Position numbers and translations under genes: made by a program. The notes under the pieces were generated by a model. It was not told the origin of the DNA. It ran no database searches and was given only the letters and a program-made list of their open reading frames with translations. Positions 35,265 to 44,688 of a DNA stretch of 64,000 nt are shown here, piece after piece. Source of the stretch: Burkholderiales bacterium (GTDB taxonomy: Bacteria; Pseudomonadota; Gammaproteobacteria; Burkholderiales; Burkholderiaceae_E); assembly GCA_020248665.1 (NCBI GenBank), contig JADCHE010000011.1, positions 26,018 through 90,017 of the forward strand, written 5' to 3'. Position 1 is the stretch's first letter. Each line of letters begins with the position of its first letter.

Positions 35265-36214
35265 CCCGGCACCGGGGCGAGGCACGGCCCGACGATGCCG
35301 CGCAGCGCGGCGAGCACGTCCTGGACGGCGGTGCTCGCCAGCCGGTCCCGCCTGACCATCGCGCCGACCGGATAGCTCGCGGCCGGCAGTTCCACCGGCA
35401 GCACCGCGAGCCGGCCCGATGCGGCGGCGGAGCGCGCCACCCGCTGCGACAGTGCCGACAGCAGCGACCCGTTCGCAAGGAGCTCGATCACCGCGAACAC
35501 CGAAGTCGCCTCGTAGACCACCCGCGGATCGGGCAGACCCTCGCGAGCCAGGCGCGACGCGACCATGTTGTACAGCGCGCCGCCACGCGACGGCAGCACC
35601 CAGCCCGAGGACGACATCAGCGCGAGCCGGCGACGCCCGCGCGAGCGCAGGATCGGGTGCGCCGCGCCGCAGACCACCACCGTGGGCTCGAGGTAGAGCA
35701 CCTCGTGCAGCATCGACGCGGTCAGCATCTCCGGGACGACCCGTCCGAGCACGCAGTCGAGTTCGCCATCTTCCAGCGCCGGCAGCAGCACGTCCTCCAA
35801 CCCGACCCGGACCCGGATCGACAGCCCCGGCTGCCGGGCGTGCAGCCGCTCGCCCAGAGCCGGCAGCAGCCAGGGCACGGCCACGGGAAAGACACCCAGC
35901 CGCAGTCGCCCGGTCGCGCCCGAGGCCACCGCGTCCATCTCCTCGCGGGCGGCCGCCATCTCGGCAAGCATCAGCGACGCGCGGCGCGTCATCACGCGCC
36001 CTACGGGCGTGGGCTCCAGACCGCGGCGGTTCCGCACGAAGAGCGGCTGGCCCACCGCCTGCTCGATCTCGCGCAGCAGCTTGCTCGCCGTCGGCTGGGA
36101 CATCGCGACCCGCGTCGACGCGCGGTGCACGTTCGGATCCGCGCCGAGCGCCTGGAGCAGCTCGAGATGGCGCAGCTTCAGGCGGGTCACCAGCTTTCTG
36201 TGGTCGGAGGGCAT
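35231..36214 (-). CDS. LysR-family transcriptional regulator
   Basis: This 327-residue LysR protein has the winged helix at residues 10-70 (LKLRHLELLQALG and MSQPTASKLLREIEQAVG) and a periplasmic-binding-like effector domain. It resembles the GbpR/CbhR-type branch with SQPTASK. I used ATG 36214, where the helix-turn-helix starts at its normal distance. It is divergent from the LivK gene across 155 bp and convergent with the dioxygenase. It is the likely regulator of both plus-strand units (33.5-35.3 and 36.4-43.8 kb). The inducer is unknown. Confidence 0.9.
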   Translation of the reverse strand: MPSDHRKLVTRLKLRHLELLQALGADPNVHRASTRVAMSQPTASKLLREIEQAVGQPLFVRNRRGLEPTPVGRVMTRRASLMLAEMAAAREEMDAVASGATGRLRLGVFPVAVPWLLPALGERLHARQPGLSIRVRVGLEDVLLPALEDGELDCVLGRVVPEMLTASMLHEVLYLEPTVVVCGAAHPILRSRGRRRLALMSSSGWVLPSRGGALYNMVASRLAREGLPDPRVVYEATSVFAVIELLANGSLLSALSQRVARSAAASGRLAVLPVELPAASYPVGAMVRRDRLASTAVQDVLAALRGIVGPCLAPVPGQAAIGSVAMP

Positions 36215-36369
36215 GTCCGTCAGGGATGCCGGAACGGAATCGCAGAACCGGAAAATATCATCGTCTGCAGAATTGCCGGCGTTTCGGCCGGCAGCTATCG
36301 TCTGGCGACGGACTCGAGCGGAAACCGTCCGCCCGTGCCGCCGCGCACCGCGCATGGAGGAGACAACGA

Positions 36370-37521
36370 ATGATCCGTTCCCTGTTCGTCCGCGCCGCCG
36401 CGTCGATCGTCACGGCCGCATTGGCCGCCGCCGTCGCCGCCCAGGAGATCCGCATCGGGCTGACCGGGACGTTCACCGGCCCGAACGCGTCGGTCGGCAT
36501 CCCGTACCGCAACGCAGCCGAGATCTTCCCGCCGACGATGGGCGGCGTACCGGTGAAGTGGATCGTGCTCGACGATGGCGGCGATCCGACCGCCGCGCTG
36601 AAGAACGCACGTCGCTTCGTCGACGAGGACAAGGTCGACGCGATCGTCGGCTCGACCTCCACGCCGACGGCCACGGCGCTGTTCGACGTCGCCAACGACT
36701 CGAAGACGCTGCAGATCGCTATGGCGCCGGTCGCGATTCCCGCGGCCAAGTCCGCCTGGCTCTTCAACATCCCGCAGCCGGTGCCGCTGATGGTCTCTGC
36801 GATCGTCGAGGACATGAAGCGTCGCGGCGTGAAGTCCGCCGCCTACATCGGCTACGCCGACGGCTGGGGCGACCTCAACTGGAACGCGTTCAACAAGCTC
36901 GCGACCGACGCCGGCATCAAGGTGCTCGCCGCCGAGCGCTTCAACCGGACCGACACCTCGGTCACCGCGCAGGCGCTCAAGGTGTTCGCAGCCGCGCCCG
37001 ATGCCTTGTTCGTCGGCGCCGCCGGCACGCCCGCCGTGCTGCCGCACGTGTCGATCCGCGACCTGGGCTTCAAGGGGCCCGTCTACCACACGCACGGCGC
37101 GGTCGCCGGCGCGGTGATCCAGGCCGGCGGCAAGGCCATCGAGGGCGCCCTGATGCCCACCGGCCCGATGGTGGTCACGGCCGACCTGCCCGAGTCGAAC
37201 CCGATCCGCAAGGTGTCGACCGACTTCATCGCGAGGTACCAGGCCAAGTGGGGCCCGGGAGCGGTCGCTCCGTTCGCCGGCTACGCGTGGGACGCCCAGC
37301 TGCTGCTCGATGCGGCTGCCACCCGCGCGATCAAGAGCGGCGCCAAGCCCGGCACGCCGCAGTTCCGCGAGGCGCTGCGCAACGCGATGATCTCGGGCAC
37401 CGAGGTGGTCGGCACCAACGCGGTCTACAAGTACTCGGAGGCGGACCGCTACGGCGTGGACGAGCGTGCGCGGGTGCTGGTCACCGTGAAGGATGGCGCC
37501 TTCAGGCTGTTCCGCCCCTGA
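36370..37521 (+). CDS. LIV-type ABC transporter substrate-binding protein
   Basis: This 383-residue protein has a signal peptide (cleaved after VAAQ, about residue 24) and a type I periplasmic-binding fold: IRIGLTGTFTGPNASVG, VDAIVGSTSTPTA, AYIGYADGWGDLN. It is the LivK-like receptor of a branched-chain-amino-acid-type transporter. Its ribosome site GGAGGAGA lies at 36356-36363. In Burkholderiales such receptors often bind aromatic or fatty acids rather than amino acids. The downstream ligase and thiolase make an acid that is activated to a CoA ester the likely cargo. Confidence 0.9.
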   Translation: MIRSLFVRAAASIVTAALAAAVAAQEIRIGLTGTFTGPNASVGIPYRNAAEIFPPTMGGVPVKWIVLDDGGDPTAALKNARRFVDEDKVDAIVGSTSTPTATALFDVANDSKTLQIAMAPVAIPAAKSAWLFNIPQPVPLMVSAIVEDMKRRGVKSAAYIGYADGWGDLNWNAFNKLATDAGIKVLAAERFNRTDTSVTAQALKVFAAAPDALFVGAAGTPAVLPHVSIRDLGFKGPVYHTHGAVAGAVIQAGGKAIEGALMPTGPMVVTADLPESNPIRKVSTDFIARYQAKWGPGAVAPFAGYAWDAQLLLDAAATRAIKSGAKPGTPQFREALRNAMISGTEVVGTNAVYKYSEADRYGVDERARVLVTVKDGAFRLFRP

Positions 37522-37564
37522 TCGTCGCCGGCCGGCCCCTGCCCGATCGGTCGCGCGTCACGCC

Positions 37565-38605
37565 ATGAACGCCACCGTCGCCGCGCTGCTCGTGCAGGAC
37601 GGCCTCACCAGCGGGCTGATCTACGCGCTGCTCGCGGTGTCGATCGTGCTCGTCTTCCTGGTCACCCGCGTGCTGTGGGTGCCTGCCGGCGACATCGTCG
37701 CGTTCGGAGCCCTGACGATGAGCCTGCTGCGGCAGGGCCAGCAGCCCGGCACGATCTGGCTGCTGGCCGCGCTCGGGCTGCTCGCGACGGTGATCGAGGC
37801 GGTCCGCTGCCACCGCAGCGGCGAGTGGGCCGGCTTCGGGCGCGTGCTCCCGCTGACGGTCGGCGCGCCGGTGCTGGGCATCGTGCTGGTCCGGTGGGTG
37901 GTGCCGGCCGACGCGTCGGTGGCCGTCCACGCCCTGCTGACCGCCGTGCTGGTCGCGCCGATGGCGCCGCTGCTGTACCTGACCGCGTTTCGTCCGCTCA
38001 CCGAGGCGACGGTGCTGGTCAAGCTGATCGCGGCGGTCGCGCTGCATTACCTGCTGGTCGGCTTCGGGCTGTTCTTCTTCGGTGCCGAGGGCCTGCGCAC
38101 GCCGCCGTTCGTCTCCGGACGGATCGACATCGGCTTCACCACCGTGTCCTGGCACCTGGTGCTCGCGCTCGTCGCGTCGCTGGTGCTGATCGTCGTGCTG
38201 TGGGCGTTCTTCGAGCGCACGCTCTGGGGAAAGGCGCTGCGGGCGACCGCGGTCAACCGCTTCGGCGCCCGGCTGGTGGGCATCCGCAGCGAGCGCGCCG
38301 GGCTGCTCGCGTTCGGCATCGCGGGATGCATCGGTGCCCTGTCCGGCCTGCTGATCGGCCCGATCGCGACGATCTACTACGACTCCGGCTTCCTGATCGG
38401 CCTGAAGGCCTTCATCGGCGTGGTCTGCGCGGCGATGGCGAGCTTTCCGATCGCGGTGGCGGGCGCACTCGCGGTGGGTGTCTTCGAGTCCTTCGCGTCG
38501 TTCTTCGCGTCCGCCCTGAAGGAAGCGATCGTCTTCGCGCTCCTCGTGCCGATCCTGCTGTGGCGATCGCTGACGGATCACTCGCTGCACGGCGAAGAGG
38601 AATGA
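37565..38605 (+). CDS. livH: LIV-type ABC transporter permease (LivH-like)
   Basis: This 346-residue inner-membrane protein has about eight to nine helices and the LivH block [20 protein letters not shown] in its cytoplasmic coupling loop (about 235-255). [20 protein letters not shown] opens the protein. It is somewhat longer than E. coli LivH (308) because of an extra loop near residues 70-100. The stop overlaps the next ATG (ATGA). It forms the channel with the LivM half of the following fusion protein. Confidence 0.9.
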   Translation: MNATVAALLVQDGLTSGLIYALLAVSIVLVFLVTRVLWVPAGDIVAFGALTMSLLRQGQQPGTIWLLAALGLLATVIEAVRCHRSGEWAGFGRVLPLTVGAPVLGIVLVRWVVPADASVAVHALLTAVLVAPMAPLLYLTAFRPLTEATVLVKLIAAVALHYLLVGFGLFFFGAEGLRTPPFVSGRIDIGFTTVSWHLVLALVASLVLIVVLWAFFERTLWGKALRATAVNRFGARLVGIRSERAGLLAFGIAGCIGALSGLLIGPIATIYYDSGFLIGLKAFIGVVCAAMASFPIAVAGALAVGVFESFASFFASALKEAIVFALLVPILLWRSLTDHSLHGEEE

Positions 38606-40374
38606 ATCGTGCCGCATGGCCGGCCGCGCCGGCGATCGGAGCGGCGGTCCTGCTCGCGATCGCGCCGTTCGTGCTGCCGGTCTGGATGGTGACGCTTCTC
38701 GGGTACATCGGCCTGTACTCGATCGTCTGCCTCGGGCTGGTGCTGCTGACCGGCTGGGTCGGCATCACCTCCTTCGGCCAGGCCGCGTTCGTCGGGCTCG
38801 CCGCCTACGTGTCGGCGCTGGTGGTGACCCGCGCCGGGCTGTCGCCCTGGCTCTCCCTGCCGCTGTGCCTGGTCGCCACCGGGCTGGCGGGCTGGCTGAT
38901 CGGCTGGCTCACGGTGCGGCTGTCGGGCCATTACCTGGTGCTGGGCACGATGGCCTGGGGCCTCGGCCTGTACTACCTGTTCGGCAACCTGCAGGGGCTG
39001 GGCGGTTTCAACGGCATCGCCGGCGTGCCGAAGCTGCGCGCGGGCGCGCTGAGCGTGGCCGACCCCCGGATCTTCCACCTGCTGGTGTGGACGATCCTCG
39101 GGCTGCTGCTCGTCGCGGCCTACAGGCTCGCCGACAGCCGGGCGGGGCGCGCGATCCGCAGCCTGCGCGACCCGATCATGGTCGAGAGCTTCGGCGTGCG
39201 GTCGGCGCAGCTGAAGCTGCAGGTGTTCGTCGCTGCGGCGCTGCTCGCAGGCCTCGCCGGATGGCTGCACGCACACTACCTGGGCCACGTGAGCCCGAGC
39301 CCGTTCGGCATCAACGCGTCGGTCGACTATCTGTTCATGGCGGTGATCGGCGGCACCGCCACGCCGATCGGCGCCGTGCTCGGACCCGCGGTGGTCGAGA
39401 CGCTGCGCACCGTGCTGCGCGATGCGATCCCGGCGCTGTCGGGCGTCGGCGGCAACTACGAGGCGATCCTGTTCGGCGGCCTGGTGATCGTGCTGCTGCA
39501 GCGGGCGAGCGGCGGCCTCGCACCGATGCTGGCGCGCTGGCTGCCCGCCGCGCCGACACCGCGCGCGCCCGATTCGGCCGAGCCGCTGCCGCGCCGTGCC
39601 CTGCCGCAGGCCGGCTCGACGCTGCTCGAGGTCCGTGCGGTCAGCCGCACCTTCGGCGGACTGGTCGCCGTCGACGCGGTCGACTTCGAGGTCCGGGCCG
39701 GCGAGATCCTCGCGCTGATCGGTCCCAACGGCGCCGGCAAGAGCACCCTCTTCAACCTGGTGACCGGAGTGCTCGAGCCCACCGGCGGCGAGGTCCTCGT
39801 GGCGGGCCGCCGCGTCGACGGGCTGCCGCCGCGTGCAATCGCGGCGCTGGGCGTGGCGCGCACGTTCCAGCACGTCCGGCTGCGCCCCACGATGACCTGC
39901 CTCGAGAACGTGGCGCTGGGCGCGTGGCTGCGCGGCCGTGCCGGCCTGCTCGCCGGGGCGATCGGCGCGGCCCGCGACGAGGAGGCCCGCTGCCTGCGCG
40001 AGGCGCAGTCGCAGCTCGATCGCGTGGGACTGGGCGCGCTCGCCGAGGCGCCCGCCGGCAGCCTCGCGCTCGGCCAGCAGCGCATTCTCGAGATCGCCCG
40101 CGCGCTTGCCGCCGATCCCGCGTTGCTGATGCTCGACGAGCCGGCCGCGGGGCTGCGACTGCAGGAGAAGCATGCGCTCGCCGCGCTGCTGCGCTCGCTG
40201 CGCGCGCAGGGCGTCACCGTGCTGGTCGTCGAGCACGACATGGACTTCGTGATGAACCTGGTCGACCGGATCGTGGTGCTGCAGTTCGGCCAGAAGATCG
40301 CCGAGGGTCCGCCGGATGCGATCCGCCGCGACGCCCGGGTCGTCGAGGCCTACCTCGGGGGGCTGGACGACTGA
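38602..40374 (+). CDS. LivM-LivG fusion: ABC permease plus ATPase
   Basis: This 590-residue protein joins two subunits that are usually separate. Residues 1-310 are a LivM-type permease with [17 protein letters not shown] as coupling loop. A Pro/Ala linker lies at about 315-340. Residues 345-590 are a LivG-type ATPase with Walker [10 protein letters not shown], a signature LALGQQ in place of LSGGQ, Walker B LLMLDEP and the H-loop VVEHDMDFV. There is no stop or frameshift between them. The gene is coupled to livH (ATGA) and livF (TGATG). The fusion fixes a 1:1 permease:ATPase ratio. Confidence 0.92.
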   Translation: MNRAAWPAAPAIGAAVLLAIAPFVLPVWMVTLLGYIGLYSIVCLGLVLLTGWVGITSFGQAAFVGLAAYVSALVVTRAGLSPWLSLPLCLVATGLAGWLIGWLTVRLSGHYLVLGTMAWGLGLYYLFGNLQGLGGFNGIAGVPKLRAGALSVADPRIFHLLVWTILGLLLVAAYRLADSRAGRAIRSLRDPIMVESFGVRSAQLKLQVFVAAALLAGLAGWLHAHYLGHVSPSPFGINASVDYLFMAVIGGTATPIGAVLGPAVVETLRTVLRDAIPALSGVGGNYEAILFGGLVIVLLQRASGGLAPMLARWLPAAPTPRAPDSAEPLPRRALPQAGSTLLEVRAVSRTFGGLVAVDAVDFEVRAGEILALIGPNGAGKSTLFNLVTGVLEPTGGEVLVAGRRVDGLPPRAIAALGVARTFQHVRLRPTMTCLENVALGAWLRGRAGLLAGAIGAARDEEARCLREAQSQLDRVGLGALAEAPAGSLALGQQRILEIARALAADPALLMLDEPAAGLRLQEKHALAALLRSLRAQGVTVLVVEHDMDFVMNLVDRIVVLQFGQKIAEGPPDAIRRDARVVEAYLGGLDD

Positions 40375-41105
40375 TGGCGTCGCTGCTCGAAGTCACCGAC
40401 CTGCATGTCGCCTACGGCAAGGTCGAGGCCGTCCGCGGCGTGTCGCTGCACGTGCCCGCCGGCGGCATCGTCGCGATCGTCGGCCCCAACGGCGCGGGCA
40501 AGTCGAGCCTGCTCAACGCGCTGGCCGGCGCGCTGCCGTGTTCGGGCGAGGTCCGCTACGACGGCCGTCCGCTCGCCGGCCGCAGCGTCGAGGACCGGGT
40601 CGCGGGCGGACTCTGCCTGGTGCCCGAGCGGCGCGAGTTGTTCCGCGAGATGACCGTCGCCGACAACCTCGAGCTCGGCGCGTTCCTGCGGCGAACGGAT
40701 CCGCGCGCCACGCTCGAGCAGGTGCTCGGGATCTTCCCGCGGCTGCGCGAGCGGCTGCGCCAGCAGGCGGGCACGCTGTCGGGCGGCGAGCAGCAGATGC
40801 TCGCGCTCGGTCGTGCGTTGCTGTCGGGGCCGCGCCTGCTGATGCTCGACGAGCCCTCGCTCGGCCTCGCGCCGCTGATCGTGAAGGAGATCTTTCGCGT
40901 GGTGCGCTCGCTGCGCGATCGCGGGGTGTCGCTGCTCATCGTCGAGCAGAACGCGCGCGTCGCGCTGCAGGTGGCCGACCTGGCGTACGTGGTCGAGGGG
41001 GGCCGGATCGTGCTGTCCGGCACCGCTGCCGACCTCGCAGCCGACCCGCGCGTCGCGGCCGCCTACCTCGGCGCCGGCGCAGCCCCGAAACCGGAGACAC
41101 CGTGA
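40374..41105 (+). CDS. livF: LIV-type ABC transporter ATP-binding protein (LivF)
   Basis: This 243-residue ATPase has Walker A GPNGAGKS near residue 36, the signature [15 protein letters not shown], Walker [14 protein letters not shown] and [10 protein letters not shown] as the LivF-typical H-loop region. It pairs with the ATPase half of the upstream fusion to drive uptake. Its ATG shares the A of the previous stop (TGATG), and its stop overlaps the thiolase start (GTGA). It completes the transporter. Confidence 0.93.
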   Translation: MASLLEVTDLHVAYGKVEAVRGVSLHVPAGGIVAIVGPNGAGKSSLLNALAGALPCSGEVRYDGRPLAGRSVEDRVAGGLCLVPERRELFREMTVADNLELGAFLRRTDPRATLEQVLGIFPRLRERLRQQAGTLSGGEQQMLALGRALLSGPRLLMLDEPSLGLAPLIVKEIFRVVRSLRDRGVSLLIVEQNARVALQVADLAYVVEGGRIVLSGTAADLAADPRVAAAYLGAGAAPKPETP

Positions 41106-42307
41106 CCGAGATCGCGATTCCCTACGGCGCCTACTGGTCGACGCCCTTCGTCCGCTGGCAGGGCTCGCTCGCGCACCTGCACAGCCTGCGCTTCGCTGCG
41201 CACGTCGCCCGGCGGGCGCTCGATCGCCGCGCGATCCCGGTCGACGCGTTCGACCACGGCGTGCTCGGCTTGACCGTGCCGCAGCGCGGCAGCTTCTACG
41301 GCCTGCCCTGGCTGATGGGCCTGGTCGGTGCACCCGGCGTCGCCGGCCCCACGATCTCGCAGGCGTGCGCGACCGGCGCGCGTGCGCTGCAGTCCGCCGC
41401 GGCCGAGATCCGCGAGGGCGCGGCGCGGGTGGCGCTGGTGGTCTGCGCCGATCGCACGTCGAACGGCCCGCACCTGTACTACCCCGCGCCCGACGGCCCG
41501 GGCGGCACCGGCGAGCACGAGAACTGGATCCTCGACAACTTCGAGCGCGACCCGTTCGCCGGCTTCGCGATGGTCGAGACCGCGGACCGCGTCGCAGCGA
41601 AACACGGGATCGACACCGCGCGCCAGCACGCGGTGGTGCTCGAGCGCTACGCGCAGTACGCGGACGCGCTCGCCGACGACGGTGCGTTCCTGCGCCGGTT
41701 CATGGACCTGCCGTTCGAGGTGCCCGATTCGCGGTTCGCGAAGGTCCGCGCCACCCTGACCGGCGACGAAGGCATCCATCCGACGACCGCCGAGCGCCTC
41801 GCGCGACTCGCGCCGGTGCGCGAGGGCGGCACGGTGACCTTCGGCGGGCAGACGCATCCGGCCGACGGCTCGGCGGGCATGGTGGTCACCACGCCGCAGC
41901 GGGCGGCGGAGCTGTCGCGCGAGCCCGGCATCTCGATCCGCGTGCTCGCGTTCGGGCAGTCGCGCGTCGCGGCCGGCCACATGCCGGAGGCGCCGGTGCC
42001 CGCCGCGCGGCGCGCGCTCGAGCGCGCCGGGCTCGAGCCCGCGCAGCTCGACGCGATCAAGACCCACAACCCCTTCGTCGTCAACGACATCGTGCTCGCC
42101 GATGCCTTCGGCATCCCGACCGATCGCATCAACCGATTCGGCTCGTCGCTGGTCTGGGGCCATCCGCAGGGTCCCACCGGCCTGCGGGCGATCATCGAGC
42201 TGATCGAGGAGCTGGCGATGCGCGGCGGCGGCCACGGCCTGTTCACCGGCTGCGCGGCGGGCGACACCGGCATGGCGGTGGTGATCCGCGTGGAGGACCG
42301 GCGATGA
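41102..42307 (+). CDS. Thiolase-like protein (SCP-x/acetyl-CoA acyltransferase family)
   Basis: This 401-residue thiolase-fold protein has the nucleophilic Cys89 in [11 protein letters not shown] and a second cysteine in [11 protein letters not shown] near the C-terminus, with [11 protein letters not shown] before it. At the place of the usual NEAFA histidine region it reads [10 protein letters not shown], so the active site is non-standard. It would cleave or form a carbon-carbon bond next to a CoA thioester. The GTG start overlaps livF, and its stop overlaps the ligase start. Being locked into a transporter operon suggests a dedicated catabolic route. Confidence 0.85.
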   Translation: MTEIAIPYGAYWSTPFVRWQGSLAHLHSLRFAAHVARRALDRRAIPVDAFDHGVLGLTVPQRGSFYGLPWLMGLVGAPGVAGPTISQACATGARALQSAAAEIREGAARVALVVCADRTSNGPHLYYPAPDGPGGTGEHENWILDNFERDPFAGFAMVETADRVAAKHGIDTARQHAVVLERYAQYADALADDGAFLRRFMDLPFEVPDSRFAKVRATLTGDEGIHPTTAERLARLAPVREGGTVTFGGQTHPADGSAGMVVTTPQRAAELSREPGISIRVLAFGQSRVAAGHMPEAPVPAARRALERAGLEPAQLDAIKTHNPFVVNDIVLADAFGIPTDRINRFGSSLVWGHPQGPTGLRAIIELIEELAMRGGGHGLFTGCAAGDTGMAVVIRVEDRR

Positions 42308-43848
42308 ACGGCCTCGATGCGCTGCCCCTGCGCCACGAGACGGTCGTGCACGCGCTGGCCGACGCCGCCGCGAAGGCGCCGGACGCGACGGCGCTGGTCT
42401 GCGGCGACGAGACGCTCGACTACCGCGGTTATGCGGCCTGCGTCGCGGCCCTCGCCGCCGAGCTCGCGCCGCTCGGCGCGCGCGGCGAACGCGTCGCGCT
42501 GCTGATGGGCAACTCGCCGGACATCGCGATCGCGACCTTCGCGGTGCAGGCGGCCGGCTTCCAGGTCGTGCCGCTCAATCCCGCCTATACCGCGCACGAG
42601 CTCGACCCGATCCTCGCCAACGCCGCGCCGGTCGCGCTGATCCACGACGAGGGTTGCGCCGCCGCCGCCCTCGACGCGGCTCGCGCGCGGGGCGTGAAGC
42701 GCCTGCTGCCGGTGGGCCCCGCGACGCGCCTGACGCGCTGGCGCGACGGGCCGCTGCCCTCGGGCGGACTGCCGCTGCCGCGCGCCGACGAGCTGTCGAC
42801 CCTGCAGTACACCGGGGGCACCACCGGCCGCTCCAAGGGCGTGGACCTGACCCACGCCGCGGTGTCGATCAACGTCAGCCAGCGCGAAGCGCTGCTGCCC
42901 ACCGAACCCGAGGCCGAGCGCGTGCTCGCGGTCACGCCGCTGTTCCACGTGTACGCGGTCTCGATGGGGCTGTACCTCGCGGCCTATTGCCGCGGCACGC
43001 TGGTGATCCTGCCCCGCTACCGGCCGGAGCTGGTGCTCGAGGCGATCGAGCGCCATCGCATCACGCTGTTCTCGGGCAGCCCGACGCTGTTCACCGGCCT
43101 GATGGCCTACGAGCACTTCGCCCGCCACGACCTCGCGTCGCTGCGCCTGTGCTACTCCGGCTCGGCCGCGCTGCCCCAGGAGACGCTGCGGCGCTGGGAG
43201 CAGGCGACCGGCTGCGGCGTCGTCGAGGGCTACGGCCAGAGCGAGGCCGGGCCGGTGCTCACCTACAACCCGCGCGACGGCGTGCGCAAGATCGGCTCGG
43301 TCGGCGTGACGCTGCCGCTGACCGAGGTGCAGGTCGTGGACGTGGAGACCGGCACGCGCGTGCTCGGGCCCGGCCAGGTCGGCGAGATCCGCGCCCGCGG
43401 CCCGCAGATCATGCGCGGGTATCGCGCGCTGCCCGAGGAGACGGCCGCCGCGCTGCGCGCAGGCTGGCTGTACACCGGAGACATCGGGGAGCTGGACGCG
43501 GACGGCTACCTGTACATCCGCGACCGCAAGAAGGACATGGTGATCGTCGGTGGCTACAACGTCTATCCGCGCGAGGTCGAGGAGGCGCTGTACGCGCACC
43601 CCGCGGTGATCGAGGCCGCGGTCGTCGGCGTGCCGGACAGCTACCGTGGCGAGGCGCTGGTCGCCTTCGTGGTGTGCCGCGAGCCGGTGCCGTCGGGGGA
43701 CGCGCTGCGCGAGCACCTCGCCGAGCGCCTGGTGCGCTACAAGATTCCCGGCACGATCCACCTCGTCGGCGCGCTGCCGAAGACAGTGGTGGGCAAGACC
43801 GACAAGACCCGGCTGCGCAGCCAGGCGCGCGACGCGGCCGGGGCGTGA
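42304..43848 (+). CDS. Class I adenylate-forming acyl-CoA ligase
   Basis: This 514-residue ANL enzyme has the AMP-binding P-loop QYTGGTTGRSKGV near residue 170, VEGYGQSEAGPVL, the WLYTGDIGELDADGYLYIRD hinge region, and the C-terminal catalytic lysine in LPKTVVGKTDKTRL. It activates a carboxylic acid with ATP and CoA. Its closest architecture is that of long-chain or aromatic acyl-CoA ligases. It closes a six-gene operon with overlapping stops and starts. Uptake by the ABC transporter, activation here and thiolysis by the thiolase make a consistent order. Confidence 0.9.
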   Translation: MNGLDALPLRHETVVHALADAAAKAPDATALVCGDETLDYRGYAACVAALAAELAPLGARGERVALLMGNSPDIAIATFAVQAAGFQVVPLNPAYTAHELDPILANAAPVALIHDEGCAAAALDAARARGVKRLLPVGPATRLTRWRDGPLPSGGLPLPRADELSTLQYTGGTTGRSKGVDLTHAAVSINVSQREALLPTEPEAERVLAVTPLFHVYAVSMGLYLAAYCRGTLVILPRYRPELVLEAIERHRITLFSGSPTLFTGLMAYEHFARHDLASLRLCYSGSAALPQETLRRWEQATGCGVVEGYGQSEAGPVLTYNPRDGVRKIGSVGVTLPLTEVQVVDVETGTRVLGPGQVGEIRARGPQIMRGYRALPEETAAALRAGWLYTGDIGELDADGYLYIRDRKKDMVIVGGYNVYPREVEEALYAHPAVIEAAVVGVPDSYRGEALVAFVVCREPVPSGDALREHLAERLVRYKIPGTIHLVGALPKTVVGKTDKTRLRSQARDAAGA

Positions 43849-44043
43849 GCCGGTGCGGTACCGCGCCGTCCGGCGTGCGCGCGCCGCCGGGGCGCATTCC
43901 CGACCCTCACCCGGAGCCCGGAGCGCACGATCCGGGATCGTCGACGTCGCCCGTGCCGCGACGGCCGCCACGCCGCGCTTCGTCTTGCGCGCCGGCGCCC
44001 GCGCGCGGAGACTGAGGTCCCGCCCTCCGAGCCCGCCCCGCCG

Positions 44044-44529
44044 ATGGACGACATCCCCACCCTTCGACGCCTGCTGTCGACCTGCCGCACGATCGCGGTG
44101 GTCGGCCTGTCGGCCGACTGGTTCCGGCCGAGCTTCTTCGCCGCGAAGTACATGCTCGACCACGGCTACACCGTGATCCCGGTGAACCCGAAGTACCCGG
44201 AGATCCTCGGGCAGAAGGCCTACGCGTCGCTGCGCGACATCCCGGTGCCGGTCGACATGGTCGACGTGTTCCGGAAGACCGCCGACGTGACGCCGATCGC
44301 GCGCGAGGCCATCGCGATCGGCGCACGCTGCCTGTGGCAGCAGCTCGGTGTCGTCAACCTCGAGGCCGATGCGCTCGCGCGCGAGGCGGGCCTCGATTCG
44401 GTGATGGACCGTTGCGTGAAGATCGAGCACGGGCGGCTCTTCGGCGGGCTGGGCTGGGCGGGCGTCGACACCAAGGTGGTCTCGGCGAAGCGCCCGGCCT
44501 GGAACGGCGTGCTGCCCGCCGCGCGCTGA
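44044..44529 (+). CDS. CoA-binding (YccU-like) protein
   Basis: This 161-residue Rossmann-fold protein has the CoA-binding start TIAVVGLSADWFRPSFFAAK, VIPVNPKYPEILGQKAY and GARCLWQQLGVVNLEA, with the late DRCVKIEHGRL. It is the YccU family of small CoA-binding domains related to succinyl-CoA synthetase alpha. Its function is unknown; it may sense or carry acyl-CoA. It stands alone, 196 bp after the ligase. That gap holds only GC-rich sequence and a small CGATCC-G-GGATCG palindrome (43928-43940). Confidence 0.88.
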   Translation: MDDIPTLRRLLSTCRTIAVVGLSADWFRPSFFAAKYMLDHGYTVIPVNPKYPEILGQKAYASLRDIPVPVDMVDVFRKTADVTPIAREAIAIGARCLWQQLGVVNLEADALAREAGLDSVMDRCVKIEHGRLFGGLGWAGVDTKVVSAKRPAWNGVLPAAR

Positions 44530-44579
44530 AGCGCGTCCGGCCGCGTCGCCGCAAAGCGAAGTCATCGCTTGCGAACGGT

Positions 44580-44609
44580 TTGCACGTGCCGCACGAGGCG
44601 TGTTAGCGT
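44580..44609 (+). promoter_or_regulatory. Possible promoter of the TRAP transporter operon
   Basis: TTGCAC (44580-44585) and TAGCGT (44604-44609) lie 18 bp apart, about 80 bp upstream of the dctP-like start. A small AAGCGA-5 nt-TCGCTT hairpin (44554-44570) sits just before it and may end the upstream CoA-binding message. The match to consensus is moderate. Confidence 0.35.
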
Positions 44610-44688
44610 GCTCGACGAGCGGGGCGGTCGAGCCCCGCCGGGGCGACCGCGCCGCGGTGCCGTCCCACCCAATGAGGAGACCTTTCAG

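Noticed and set aside
44178..44529. CoA-binding gene as part of the acyl-CoA ligase operon
   Set aside because: A 196-bp gap without overlap, whereas all genes of that operon overlap; cotranscription is not supported.
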